Below, piece after piece: positions 8,281-16,664 of a DNA stretch of 32,699 nucleotides; positions within the stretch are counted from its first letter, which is position 1; every line of letters begins with the position of its first letter. Below the pieces are notes generated by a model. It ran no database searches. It was not told the DNA's origin and worked only from the letters and a program-made list of their open reading frames with translations. The stretch spans positions 1 through 32,699 of the forward strand of contig NZ_JANEYT010000008.1 of the NCBI RefSeq assembly GCF_024357955.1, in the 5' to 3' direction. The position numbers and the translations under genes were made by a program. This stretch comes from Photobacterium pectinilyticum (GTDB taxonomy: Bacteria > Pseudomonadota > Gammaproteobacteria > Enterobacterales > Vibrionaceae).

Positions 8281-9420
8281 TTAGTGACCTGACGAGGTAC
8301 GGTGAGTCGAGTCGTTCGCCTGTCTAAGTAATCCCTGGCTCTCGATTAAAAAATGCTGGGCATAGTCCCCAAACCAATTTTCAACCCGGCCAAAGGCCTG
8401 CTTGAACGTCTCTTTGTCTTGATTGTCCAACATCACAATGGCTTCGCCAAAACGTTGATGGAAGCGTTTGATCATCGCTAGGTTCTGCGGTGACGACATA
8501 ATGATATCGGCATACAGCTGGGCATCCTGGGCAAACAGACGCCCCACCATAGCCAGCTCCAAACGGTAGATTGGTGAACTGAGCGATAGCAGTTGCTCTA
8601 GCTTCGGATCTTCTTCGGCAAGGTGTAGGCCATAAACAAAAGAAGTGAAGTGGCGCAGCGCCTGGATCAAGGTCATCCCTTCATCGTGCTCAATCGCACT
8701 GATCCGGTTGAGGGTCGCACCCCAAATTTGGATCTGCTCAAGCAACCATTGGTAACTTTCTGGATTACGGCCATCACAATAAGCAACAACCTGTTTAGCC
8801 AAGCTGGCAATGTCTGGACCAAACATCGGGTGCAAACCAACCACTGGGCCACGATGCACTTCCAGCATTGCCTGAACAGGACCACTCTTCACCGAGGTCA
8901 AATCAGCAAGAATACAGTCTTCCGGCAGGTTGCCCAATTTAGCGATGATGGTTTCGGTCAAGTTGATCGGCACCGACACGACCACCATGCCAGCATCGTC
9001 TAGCAGCTCATCCGCTCGATCCCAATCCTGACTGCCAAGTTTGCGAACCTGATAACCCGACAACTCAAATAAACGGCAGAACAAGCTACCTAGCTGACCA
9101 TGGCCACCAACGACCACAATCGGACGCAGATCCGGCTTGAGGCATTTGAAGCCAGAATCATTTTCACTCGCGTAAGACTCACGCATAGTTCGACGCAGGA
9201 TATCTTCAATAAGATCCGGCGGTACCCCTTTACTTTCTGCTTCCTGACGTCGTGAAGCCAGCATAGCGGCTTCACGATCAGGCGCATAAATCGGCAAGCC
9301 ATGTTGGCTTTTCACATGGCCGACCTCTTCGACCAAAGATAGACGGCGAGCTAGCAGCTCCACCATCTGGCGGTCGACATCATCAATTTGATCTCTTAGT
9401 TTACTTAGTTCAGCGACCAT
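8281..9420 (-). CDS. tyrA: Bifunctional chorismate mutase / prephenate dehydrogenase TyrA
   Basis: TyrA converts chorismate to prephenate and then, with NAD+, to 4-hydroxyphenylpyruvate, the branch to Tyr. In its 379 residues the AroQ mutase domain (about 1-90) includes [23 protein letters not shown]. The dehydrogenase domain follows with its Rossmann glycine motif GGHGQLG at 105-111 and the active-site region GLHPMFGPD. It is the second gene of aroF-tyrA: its ATG lies 27 bases after the aroF stop codon, so both share the TyrR-type control seen upstream of aroF. Confidence 0.97.
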   Translation of the reverse strand: MVAELSKLRDQIDDVDRQMVELLARRLSLVEEVGHVKSQHGLPIYAPDREAAMLASRRQEAESKGVPPDLIEDILRRTMRESYASENDSGFKCLKPDLRPIVVVGGHGQLGSLFCRLFELSGYQVRKLGSQDWDRADELLDDAGMVVVSVPINLTETIIAKLGNLPEDCILADLTSVKSGPVQAMLEVHRGPVVGLHPMFGPDIASLAKQVVAYCDGRNPESYQWLLEQIQIWGATLNRISAIEHDEGMTLIQALRHFTSFVYGLHLAEEDPKLEQLLSLSSPIYRLELAMVGRLFAQDAQLYADIIMSSPQNLAMIKRFHQRFGEAIVMLDNQDKETFKQAFGRVENWFGDYAQHFLIESQGLLRQANDSTHRTSSGH

Positions 9421-9447
9421 CTATGGCTCTCTGCATTCGTGGCGGAT

Positions 9448-10521
9448 TTAGTCTTCAATACGCTTCTGAAGAAATGGCGTAAGCTCTTGGTGAGTATGGC
9501 GTAACAAGGTATCGGTCGATTCCCAATTAATACAGGCATCGGTGATAGACACACCATAAGCCATTTCTCCACGCGGAAGATCCGTACTCTGGTTTCCTTC
9601 ATTAATATGGCTTTCCAGCATCAAACCGATAATGGACTTGTTGCCCTCACGGATTTGGTGGATCACATCTTCGGCAACCAACGGCTGACGACGGTAATCC
9701 TTGCGGGAGTTAGCATGGCTACAGTCTACCATCAGCGACGGAGAAAGGCCTGATGCATTCATCTCGTTTTCACATTCAGTCACAGAGACAGAATCATAGT
9801 TGGTTTGCTTGCCACCACGCAGAATCACATGGCCATCAGGGTTGCCCTGGGTATTCAGCAAAGCGACTTGGCCATCCCGATTAATCCCCATAAAGCGGTG
9901 GCCTGAAGCTGCAGCCTGCATCGCATTAATCGCAGTGCCTAAGCTGCCATCGGTGCCGTTCTTAAAGCCAACTGGCATCGACAGGCCACTTGCCATTTCG
10001 CGGTGAGTCTGAGATTCCGTGGTACGGGCCCCAATGGCTGCCCAGCTGAACAAATCACCCAGGTATTGCGGGCTGATCGGATCCAACGCTTCGGTCGCTA
10101 GCGGGATCCCCATTTCAACCAAATCAATCAGTAGCTGACGGCCAATATGTAGGCCTTCTTCCACTTCGAATGAACCGTCAAGGTGTGGGTCATTGATCAG
10201 CCCTTTCCACCCCACCGTTGTACGCGGCTTTTCGAAGTAAACCCGCATCACAATGTACAATTGATCGCTTAACTCTTCAGACAATGCTTTTAGCTTAACT
10301 GCATACTCTTTAGCGGCTTCAATATCATGGATCGAGCATGGGCCACACACCACCAGTAAGCGGTGATCACGCTTGTGGATGATATCAGCAATAGTCTGGC
10401 GAGATTGACGAACGAAGTTAAGGGCGCTTTCACTGACTGGCAGCTTGGTGCGCAGCTCTTGTGGTGTGATTAATACCGACTCGTTTTCGATATGGACATT
10501 ATTCAGCTGGTCTTTTTGCAT
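9448..10521 (-). CDS. aroF: 3-deoxy-7-phosphoheptulonate (DAHP) synthase, Tyr-type AroF
   Basis: The enzyme condenses phosphoenolpyruvate with erythrose 4-phosphate, the first step of the shikimate pathway. The 357 residues form a class I AroFGH-type barrel: the metal-binding Cys lies in VVCGPCSIHD, and the substrate residues in RVYFEKPRTTVGWKG. GTDGS and DCSHANS are also present. The Tyr-sensitive isozyme (AroF) is inferred from the operon with tyrA and from the TyrR-like boxes upstream. The sequence alone does not exclude an AroG-like inhibitor pattern. AGGGA lies about 7 bases before the ATG. Confidence 0.93.
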   Translation of the reverse strand: MQKDQLNNVHIENESVLITPQELRTKLPVSESALNFVRQSRQTIADIIHKRDHRLLVVCGPCSIHDIEAAKEYAVKLKALSEELSDQLYIVMRVYFEKPRTTVGWKGLINDPHLDGSFEVEEGLHIGRQLLIDLVEMGIPLATEALDPISPQYLGDLFSWAAIGARTTESQTHREMASGLSMPVGFKNGTDGSLGTAINAMQAAASGHRFMGINRDGQVALLNTQGNPDGHVILRGGKQTNYDSVSVTECENEMNASGLSPSLMVDCSHANSRKDYRRQPLVAEDVIHQIREGNKSIIGLMLESHINEGNQSTDLPRGEMAYGVSITDACINWESTDTLLRHTHQELTPFLQKRIED

Positions 10522-10591
10522 GAGGGCTTCCCTGTAAACTAATTAATACAAAAAATAGAAAGAAAAACAGGAACGCCCTGTTGTTAAACAG

Positions 10592-10621
10592 ACAATAGCA
10601 GGCCTAGGATAAAGATTGCAA
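10592..10621 (-). promoter_or_regulatory. Promoter of aroF-tyrA
   Basis: On the minus strand -35 TTGCAA (10616-10621), 18 bp, -10 TATTGT (complement of 10592-10597). TyrR-like boxes lie just upstream (10627-10663), and a third weak match lies between this promoter and the start codon (10533-10550). Confidence 0.5.
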
Positions 10622-10626
10622 CACCC

Positions 10627-10663
10627 TGTAAAGAAAAAAATCCACCGTAAATTAAAATTTACA
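10627..10663 (-). promoter_or_regulatory. TyrR-like operator pair upstream of aroF
   Basis: The TyrR consensus is TGTAAA-N6-TTTACA. A strong match CGTAAA-N6-TTTACA (11 of 12) lies at 10646-10663. A weak box, TGTAAA-N6-AATCCA, is adjacent at 10627-10644. Strong plus weak boxes side by side are the usual repressing layout in TyrR regulons. Another partial box, TGTAAA-N6-AATACA, lies at 10533-10550 in the leader. The strong box also overlaps a TTTACA that could serve as -35 for the divergent sensor kinase gene. Confidence 0.6.
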
Positions 10664-10730
10664 CCAAAGCATTTTTGGCGCTATTGGCCAAAGCCAGTTA
10701 CCATAATGGCAATGCCCACTCGCACCCCCT

Positions 10731-12437
10731 ATGGCAATGGAACTGATTTTTTCTCTCTTACAGCAGCTCAGTGTATACCTGGTACTGGCATACCTGCTTA
10801 GCAAAACCCCACTCTTTATGCCCCTGACCACTATTTCAGGTCGGCTATCACAGCGCTTTACTTGCTACATCCTGTTTTCCCTCTTTTGTATTTTAGGCAC
10901 TTACTTCGGATTACACATAGAAGATGCGATTGCCAATACCCGGGCAATCGGTGCAGTTATGGGCGGTTTACTCGGTGGACCTGTTGTTGGCTTTGCCGTA
11001 GGCTTGACCGGCGGTCTTCACCGCTACAGCCTCGGGGGCTTTACCGATCTGGCTTGTGCTATCTCCACCACCGCCGAAGGCCTGATCGGCGGCTTGATGC
11101 ACAGTTACTATGTGCGCCGGGGCCAAGCCGATCAGATATTCCGTCCACAAGTGGTGTTGGTAATCACTCTGGTAGCCGAAATTGTCCAGATGCTGATCAT
11201 CCTTGCTGTTGCTGAACCGTTTGAAAAAGCACTAGTTCTGGTCAGTGCCATCGCCTTACCAATGGTGATAGCCAACTCGATCGGAGCAGCGTTTTTTATG
11301 AGCATTATCCAAGACCGAAAGACCATTTACGAAAAGTACTCTGCGGCCTTCTCAAGCCGAGCCCTTAAGATAGCCCAGCGTTCAGTCGGGATCTTCAGCC
11401 AAGGTTTTAATGAAGAAAGCACCAAGAAAATCGCCAAGATCGTTTATCAAGAAACCGGCGTCGGTGCTGTCGCGATCACCGACCGCGAAAAAATCCTCGC
11501 TTTCATCGGGATCGGTGACGATCACCATTTACCCGGAACCCCGATATCTTCCGGCTATACCCATCGTGCCATTGATGGTTGCGAGCTAGTATATGCCGAC
11601 GGCTATGATCTCCCCTACCAGTGTTCGCTGCATGACAAGTGCAAACTCGGTTCGGCACTGGTGATCCCACTGATTGGCGGTAACCACGAAGTACTGGGTA
11701 CCATCAAACTCTATGAACCGAAGCGCAAGTTATTCTCGACGGTTAACCTCACGTTGGGTGAAGGGATCGCCAAGCTGCTGTCCAATCAGATTTTGACCGG
11801 GCGCTATATCCAGCAGCAGAACTTGCTGACCCAAGCCGAACTTCGCCTGCTGCAAGCCCAGGTCAATCCGCACTTCTTGTTCAATGCCCTCAATACCATC
11901 AACTCAGTCGTCAGGCGCGATCCGGACAAAGCTCGTCAGCTGATCCAGCATCTGTCACAGTTCTTCCGCCGTAACCTCAAGCAAAATATCGAAACGGTAA
12001 CCCTGCAAGAAGAGCTGCATCATATACATGCTTACCTAGAGATTGAACTGGCACGCTTTTCCGACCGGCTCACTGTCGAGGTTAATGTTGCCCATGAGTT
12101 GATGACCATGATGGTACCAACCTTTACCCTACAACCGCTGGTCGAAAATGCGATCAAACACGGCACTTCGTCCTTACTGGAAAATGGTAAAATCACTATC
12201 AACGGCTTTATCGAACAAGATCACGTCATCCTCGAAGTCGAGGATAACGCCGGAAACTATGAACCTATTGGTGAAGAAAGTGGCCTTGGTATGAAGATTG
12301 TCGATAAGCGTCTGAAAAATATGTTTGGCAAACAGTACGGCCTAGTCATGACCTTTCAGGCCCACGAATGGACTCGGGCAACCATCAAACTGCCTGTTGA
12401 TACCCTCACACACCTTAACGGAGAACATGCGGCATGA
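10731..12437 (+). CDS. btsS: Pyruvate-sensing histidine kinase, BtsS (YehU) type, LytS family
   Basis: E. coli BtsS is a high-affinity pyruvate sensor that drives BtsR. This 568-residue protein resembles it along its whole length. The 5TM LytS-type membrane domain (about 5-195) includes GAVMGGLLGGPVVG and LTGGLHRYS. A GAF domain (about 225-355) has the Cys-containing segment YQCSLHDKCKLGS that E. coli BtsS also has. The kinase core has the phospho-acceptor His381 in NPHFLFNALN, N-box VENAIKHG (471-478) and G-boxes EDNAG (504-508) and SGLGM. No Shine-Dalgarno sequence is seen before 10731; the ATG at 10737 is equally plausible. The end overlaps the next gene by 4 bases (ATGA). Confidence 0.92.
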   Translation: MAMELIFSLLQQLSVYLVLAYLLSKTPLFMPLTTISGRLSQRFTCYILFSLFCILGTYFGLHIEDAIANTRAIGAVMGGLLGGPVVGFAVGLTGGLHRYSLGGFTDLACAISTTAEGLIGGLMHSYYVRRGQADQIFRPQVVLVITLVAEIVQMLIILAVAEPFEKALVLVSAIALPMVIANSIGAAFFMSIIQDRKTIYEKYSAAFSSRALKIAQRSVGIFSQGFNEESTKKIAKIVYQETGVGAVAITDREKILAFIGIGDDHHLPGTPISSGYTHRAIDGCELVYADGYDLPYQCSLHDKCKLGSALVIPLIGGNHEVLGTIKLYEPKRKLFSTVNLTLGEGIAKLLSNQILTGRYIQQQNLLTQAELRLLQAQVNPHFLFNALNTINSVVRRDPDKARQLIQHLSQFFRRNLKQNIETVTLQEELHHIHAYLEIELARFSDRLTVEVNVAHELMTMMVPTFTLQPLVENAIKHGTSSLLENGKITINGFIEQDHVILEVEDNAGNYEPIGEESGLGMKIVDKRLKNMFGKQYGLVMTFQAHEWTRATIKLPVDTLTHLNGEHAA

Positions 12438-13147
12438 TTAAAGCCCTTGTCATTGATGATGAAAAATATGCCAGGGAAGAGTTGATTGACCTGTTGGAAG
12501 AAGATGGGTCTATCGAGGTTATCGGGCAATGTAATAATGCCATTGAGGCACTGAAAAAAATTAATTCCCTCAAACCCGATGTCATTTTTCTAGATATCCA
12601 AATGCCGCAAATCACCGGTATTGAAATGCTGAGCATGCTCGACCCTGACACCATGCCCAAGGTCGTCTTCGTTACCGCTTATGACGAGTACGCTCTCAAA
12701 GCGTTCGAGGACAATGCCTTCGACTACCTGCTCAAGCCAGTGGAAACATGCCGCCTGACCAAGACTATCAAACGGCTGGCGCGGGAATGCCAGTCAGCCG
12801 ACTACTCACCACTTATCAGTGACATGCTGGAGCTGATCCCTTGCAGCGGACACAACCGAATTCTGTTGCTTCGCCCAGACGAAATAGAAACCGCTTATTC
12901 CGATCTCAGTGGCGTTCACGTTGTCAGCCACGATACCGAAGCAACCACCCAGCTAACCTTGAAAACGCTGGAAGAAAAAACCCCGCTGATCCGCTGCCAC
13001 CGCCAGTATCTGATCCACCCGACAGCGATCAGGGAAATTAAATTATTGGAAAACGGCCTCGCTGAAATTACCACATGCGGAAGCCATCAAGTTCCGGTCA
13101 GCCGCCGCTACCTCAAAGAGCTCAAAGATCGCTTCGGCCTCTGCTAA
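12434..13147 (+). CDS. btsR: LytTR-type response regulator, BtsR (YehT) type
   Basis: This is the partner of the kinase upstream; the ATGA overlap indicates coupled translation. In its 237 residues the receiver domain (1-about 120) has acidic residues DDE at 8-10, phosphorylation site Asp54 (FLDIQMP), Thr/Ala of VTAYDEYA and Lys of LLKPVE. The C-terminal LytTR DNA-binding domain (about 138-237) has IRCHRQYLIHPTAIREI and PVSRRYLKELKDRFG. In E. coli BtsR activates the transporter gene btsT. Here a CstA/BtsT-family gene lies directly downstream, behind three repeats of the BtsR motif. Confidence 0.93.
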   Translation: MIKALVIDDEKYAREELIDLLEEDGSIEVIGQCNNAIEALKKINSLKPDVIFLDIQMPQITGIEMLSMLDPDTMPKVVFVTAYDEYALKAFEDNAFDYLLKPVETCRLTKTIKRLARECQSADYSPLISDMLELIPCSGHNRILLLRPDEIETAYSDLSGVHVVSHDTEATTQLTLKTLEEKTPLIRCHRQYLIHPTAIREIKLLENGLAEITTCGSHQVPVSRRYLKELKDRFGLC

Positions 13148-13163
13148 CCACTTTTAGTCCAAA

Positions 13164-13200
13164 TAAAGTGATGGCAGTACATCCTCCATCACTTTAATTC
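13164..13200 (+). terminator. Possible terminator after btsR
   Basis: An 11-bp stem TAAAGTGATGG / CCATCACTTTA with an 11-base loop lies just after the btsR stop codon. The following sequence (ATTCCTCTCTCT) is only moderately T-rich, so termination may be partial. Confidence 0.45.
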
Positions 13201-13343
13201 CTCTCTCTGCCCGCAGGCTATCCATGTACAACAGGCCTGAAGTGACAAAGCCCCTGTGGCAATACCCTGACAGTGATCACGGAATTAACATTCAAGCACC
13301 TGTCGCCTACCCCTCGGTAAAACCGCCAACCCAACTCGATAAA

Positions 13344-13391
13344 ACCGCTTAATGGCATAATCGACCACTCACCCTGCCATACAACCACTCA
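13344..13391 (+). promoter_or_regulatory. Three BtsR-like boxes upstream of cstA/btsT
   Basis: ACCGCTTA (13344-13351), ACCACTCA (13364-13371) and ACCACTCA (13384-13391) are direct repeats with an exact 20-bp period. All fit the motif ACC[G/A]CT[C/T]A that I recall for E. coli BtsR/YehT, which binds two copies separated by about 13 bp. A degenerate copy, ACCGCCAA, lies further up at 13322-13329. A -10-like GAATAT (13406-13411) would place the last box over the -35, as for activator-dependent LytTR promoters. The rest of the 13148-13533 gap shows only the stem at 13164 and no gene. Confidence 0.72.
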
Positions 13392-13533
13392 CCCCTTTTG
13401 CGGATGAATATTGCAGGCAAACCGTTAGGATGGCAGCTATCAAAATACGTTTTGCGCAGTTGCCGAGGGTGTAGTAGAGGCACGGAACGCAAAACTCACA
13501 TAACCCACTCCAATAGGATTAGAGAGACAAGAT

Positions 13534-15018
13534 ATGGCCTGGTTTCTGATGTGTGTTGCGGCGCTAGTAGGTGGTTACTTCATCTACGGTGCGTTCATTG
13601 AAAAGATCTTCGGTATTAACGAAAAACGCCAAACGCCGGCTTTTACCAAGCAAGACGGTGTTGACTATGTCCCTATGTCGAACAAGAAAGTCTACCTTGT
13701 TCAGCTACTTAACATTGCCGGTGTCGGCCCGATTTTCGGCCCAATCATGGGGGCCCTATACGGTCCTGCCGCTATGCTGTGGATTGTTATGGGTTGTATC
13801 TTTGCCGGTGCTGTCCACGATTACTTCTCGGGCATGCTATCGATACGTAACGGTGGTGCTTCAGTACCGACGATTACCGGCCGCTACTTGGGCAACGGTG
13901 CAAAACACTTTATGAACATTTTTGCTATCGTACTGTTGCTGCTTGTGGGTGTGGTATTCGTATCGGCGCCAGCCGGCATGATCACTAACCTGGTCAACGA
14001 GCAAGCCAATATCGGCATGTCGATGACCACTATGGTAGTTATCATCTTTGCCTACTACATCATCGCCACTATCGTTCCAGTCGATAAGATCATCGGCCGC
14101 TTCTACCCGCTGTTCGGCGCGCTGCTTATCTTTATGTCTGTTGGCCTGATCACCGCTATCGCCTTTTCAAGCGAGCACTCGCTGCTTGGCGATTACGAGA
14201 TGAGCCAGATGTTCACCAACATGAACCCGAATGACCTGCCACTATGGCCTGCGTTATTTATCACCATCGCTTGTGGTGCTATCTCTGGTTTCCACGCTAC
14301 CCAGTCGCCACTGATGGCACGTTGCATGGAAAACGAGAAGAACGGCCGTTTCGTGTTCTACGGCGCGATGATCGGTGAAGGTGTGATTGCCCTTATCTGG
14401 TGTGCCCTCGCACTATCATTCTTTGGTTCGGTAGAGTCACTACAAGAAGCCGTCGCTAACGGTGGTCCAGGTAACGTGGTTTACAGCTCATCTATCGGTC
14501 TGCTCGGTGTATTCGGTGGTATCGTTGCTTTCCTTGGTGTAGTTATCCTACCGATTACCTCGGGTGACACCGCATTCCGCTCAAGCCGCCTAATTCTGGC
14601 TGAGTACTTCAACCTGGAACAGAAGTCGCTACGCAACCGCCTACTGATGGCACTGCCGCTGTTCGTACTCGGTGGTATCCTGACTCAAGTTGACTTCGGT
14701 ATCATCTGGCGCTACTTCGGCTTTGCTAACCAGAGCACCGCGGTAATGATGCTGTGGACAGCATCGGCTTACCTGCTGCGCCATAACAAGCTGCACTGGG
14801 TAACAACAGTACCGGCTATCTTCATGACCACGGTATGTATTACCTTCATCCTGAACAACAGCCAGCTAGGTTTCGGCCTACCAATGACGGTATCGACTAT
14901 CGCAGGTATCGTAGGCTCACTATCTATCGCCGGCTATGTTATCAAGCGCTCTAAAGGCAAAGGCGAAACCGACCTTGCTGACGAAGAGACCGCTGAAGGC
15001 AGTACGGAAATCGCTTAA
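13534..15018 (+). CDS. cstA: CstA/BtsT-family transporter, probable pyruvate uptake
   Basis: This is a polytopic inner-membrane protein of the carbon-starvation family. The E. coli members CstA and BtsT import pyruvate and related compounds. Family marks are NIAGVGPIFGPIMGALYGPAAMLWIV, HDYFSGMLSIRNGG, GAISGFHATQSPL and ITSGDTAFRSSR. At 494 residues it is the short form, compared with about 700 for E. coli CstA and BtsT, and it ends in an acidic tail. Position behind btsSR and three BtsR-like boxes makes it the likely target of that system and supports pyruvate as substrate, although this is inference. The gene could equally be named btsT. Confidence 0.88.
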   Translation: MAWFLMCVAALVGGYFIYGAFIEKIFGINEKRQTPAFTKQDGVDYVPMSNKKVYLVQLLNIAGVGPIFGPIMGALYGPAAMLWIVMGCIFAGAVHDYFSGMLSIRNGGASVPTITGRYLGNGAKHFMNIFAIVLLLLVGVVFVSAPAGMITNLVNEQANIGMSMTTMVVIIFAYYIIATIVPVDKIIGRFYPLFGALLIFMSVGLITAIAFSSEHSLLGDYEMSQMFTNMNPNDLPLWPALFITIACGAISGFHATQSPLMARCMENEKNGRFVFYGAMIGEGVIALIWCALALSFFGSVESLQEAVANGGPGNVVYSSSIGLLGVFGGIVAFLGVVILPITSGDTAFRSSRLILAEYFNLEQKSLRNRLLMALPLFVLGGILTQVDFGIIWRYFGFANQSTAVMMLWTASAYLLRHNKLHWVTTVPAIFMTTVCITFILNNSQLGFGLPMTVSTIAGIVGSLSIAGYVIKRSKGKGETDLADEETAEGSTEIA

Positions 15019-15041
15019 GTTTTCACTTCCCCTGAAAACAC

Positions 15042-15071
15042 AAAAAACCAGCCCAATTGGGCTGGTTTTTT
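15042..15071. terminator. Bidirectional terminator between cstA and the lipoprotein gene
   Basis: Perfect 30-base inverted repeat: six A, ACCAGCCC-AATT-GGGCTGGT core, six T. It serves both convergent genes. Confidence 0.93.
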
Positions 15072-15090
15072 ATTAGATAAATAAGCTAAC

Positions 15091-15966
15091 TTAAGCTTCT
15101 GGCAACTCTTCGTCTTCAGTAGAGAAGATCACTTCACCATCAATGGAGTATTGCTCAAGAACTTTTTCTTCGTAATCGCTCCATGAACCATCAATATCTA
15201 CACCCTCTTCGAGAGTTACAGACTTCACTAAAAGACCTGTTTCTTTGTCAATCCAATGCTCTAGAGTTTCAGTCATTGTTTCAGCTTCACCCTCAAATTC
15301 AGCATCCGTTGTTGTCTTGATTGTAAACGAGCATGCATTTACTTCGTTACCAAGAACATCAACTTTATCTAAGCCATTAAAAGTTACACTACGCTTGCTT
15401 TGTCCCCAGGTATAACGGAATTCTTGTCCGTCCTCAATCTCAATCCATGTTGTAGTGTAAGAAGCAGGTGTTGTTTCACCTTCTTTAGAGCCAAATAGCC
15501 ACAAAGGTGCTGCTGGTGAATTTACATCAGAATCAAAGTCAACACCGTTAGATTCCATATCACCAGCATATGACACTGATGTAGATTGCTCATCGATTAC
15601 ATAGAAATTTGAACTCGTCCATTGGCCACTACGTGACTGTTGTGCACGGCGTGATTTGGCTTCTACCTCTGAACCTAGTGGCGTTTCTGAGTAAGCATAT
15701 ACGCTTTCTACTTGTGTAATTGATTTATGCTCATCAAAGTCAACACCGTTAGTGATAACTAGTCGTTCAGTACTATAAGCATCGTTATCATAACGCCATG
15801 TTACTTCGTGAGTACCATCTTCCCAAAGCGTTGGGTTAAAACACACTTCAGCTTCACCACCAGTAGGTAGGTCTAGGTCTTTATCACCGCTTGAGCTTGA
15901 TGAACCGCCACAGCCAGCAAGTAATGCAGTGGCTACTGCAACAGACGCGATTGTAAATTTATTCAT
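15091..15966 (-). CDS. Lipoprotein of unknown function
   Basis: I do not recognise a family. The 291 residues begin with a clear lipoprotein signal: MNKFTIASVAVATALLAGC, with Cys19 as the lipid site. A GGSSSSS linker follows. The mature part is strongly acidic and rich in Thr, Ser, Tyr and Trp, with alternating beta-type segments (for example THEVTWRYDNDAYSTERLVI and ASYTTTWIEIEDGQEFRYTW). Two mature cysteines (in AEVCFNP and NACSFTI) could form a disulfide. The residue after Cys19 is Gly, so there is no Asp(+2) inner-membrane retention signal. GGAG lies before the ATG. The DNA is visibly AT-richer than its neighbours. It stands alone between the cstA terminator and rplS. Confidence 0.8.
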   Translation of the reverse strand: MNKFTIASVAVATALLAGCGGSSSSSGDKDLDLPTGGEAEVCFNPTLWEDGTHEVTWRYDNDAYSTERLVITNGVDFDEHKSITQVESVYAYSETPLGSEVEAKSRRAQQSRSGQWTSSNFYVIDEQSTSVSYAGDMESNGVDFDSDVNSPAAPLWLFGSKEGETTPASYTTTWIEIEDGQEFRYTWGQSKRSVTFNGLDKVDVLGNEVNACSFTIKTTTDAEFEGEAETMTETLEHWIDKETGLLVKSVTLEEGVDIDGSWSDYEEKVLEQYSIDGEVIFSTEDEELPEA

Positions 15967-16218
15967 TATTAGTAACTCCTATGTATATAGCGTTACCAAT
16001 CATCCGGAATAGAGACCTGCCAGCAATGCATTATTCATTTCAATATGTAAATTACGAATGATATATAAACAAAATTTATATTATTTTTGACCTTTACCTG
16101 ACAGTGGATAATTTACACATTAAAATCAATAGCATAAAACAGAAGCTATTGCGTTTTTATACTCCCACCAAACCAAAAACATGCTCCACAAAATACATAT
16201 GAACTCATTTTTCACGCA
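15967..16218. other. AT-rich gap between the lipoprotein gene and rplS
   Basis: No gene is seen. A minus-strand TTGTTT-17-TACATA could be the lipoprotein promoter. On the plus strand a TTGACC-16-TAATTT promoter-like pair (16087-16114) is followed at once by a CAATAGC / GCTATTG stem (16127-16151) and a short T-run. A transcript between them would be only about 35 bases, too short to call an RNA gene. Confidence 0.4.
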
Positions 16219-16249
16219 TAAAAAAAGCCCACCTTGCGGTGGGCTTTTT
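16219..16249. terminator. Terminator of the rpsP-rimM-trmD-rplS operon
   Basis: GCCCACC-ttgc-GGTGGGC hairpin flanked by an A-run and T-run, just after the rplS stop codon on the minus strand. It is symmetrical, so it could work both ways. Confidence 0.92.
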
Positions 16250-16274
16250 CATTAAACGTCTTACGTGTCGAGAA

Positions 16275-16628
16275 TTACTTAGAAGTAAGCTTCTCGCGGA
16301 TACGTGCAGATTTACCTGAACGCTCACGTAGGTAGTACAATTTGGCACGACGTACTGCACCACGACGTTTAACAGTAATGCTGTCAACGATTGGAGAGTG
16401 AGTCTGGAACGCACGCTCAACGCCTTCACCGTTAGAGATCTTACGAACAGTGAATGCAGAGTGTAGACCACGGTTACGCTTAGCGATTACAACGCCTTCG
16501 AAAGCCTGTAGACGCTCGCGGTTACCTTCTTTTACCTTAACTTGTACAACAACAGTGTCACCTGGTGCGAAAGTTGGTAGGTCTTGTTTTAGTTGCTCGT
16601 CTTCGAGCTGCTTAATGATGTTACTCAT
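16275..16628 (-). CDS. rplS: 50S ribosomal protein L19
   Basis: L19 is a structural protein at the 30S-50S interface. The 117-residue sequence carries the conserved stretches [32 protein letters not shown] and [14 protein letters not shown]. It is the last gene of the rpsP-rimM-trmD-rplS operon, 36 bases after trmD. A strong terminator follows. Confidence 0.98.
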   Translation of the reverse strand: MSNIIKQLEDEQLKQDLPTFAPGDTVVVQVKVKEGNRERLQAFEGVVIAKRNRGLHSAFTVRKISNGEGVERAFQTHSPIVDSITVKRRGAVRRAKLYYLRERSGKSARIREKLTSK

Positions 16629-16664
16629 TGGTAAATACCCTAGAATAAACTGATACTAAATTAA

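Noticed and set aside
10616..10801. 61-codon plus-strand frame overlapping the start of btsS
   Set aside because: It overlaps the TyrR-like boxes and the btsS start in another frame, and has no translation signal.
13262..13290. CRP-like TGACAGTGATCACG upstream of cstA
   Set aside because: The half-sites are four bases apart instead of six.
16087..16159. Plus-strand promoter plus terminator-like stem suggesting a small RNA
   Set aside because: The transcript would be about 35 bases and mostly hairpin, and the stem is only 7 bp. Probably chance in AT-rich DNA.
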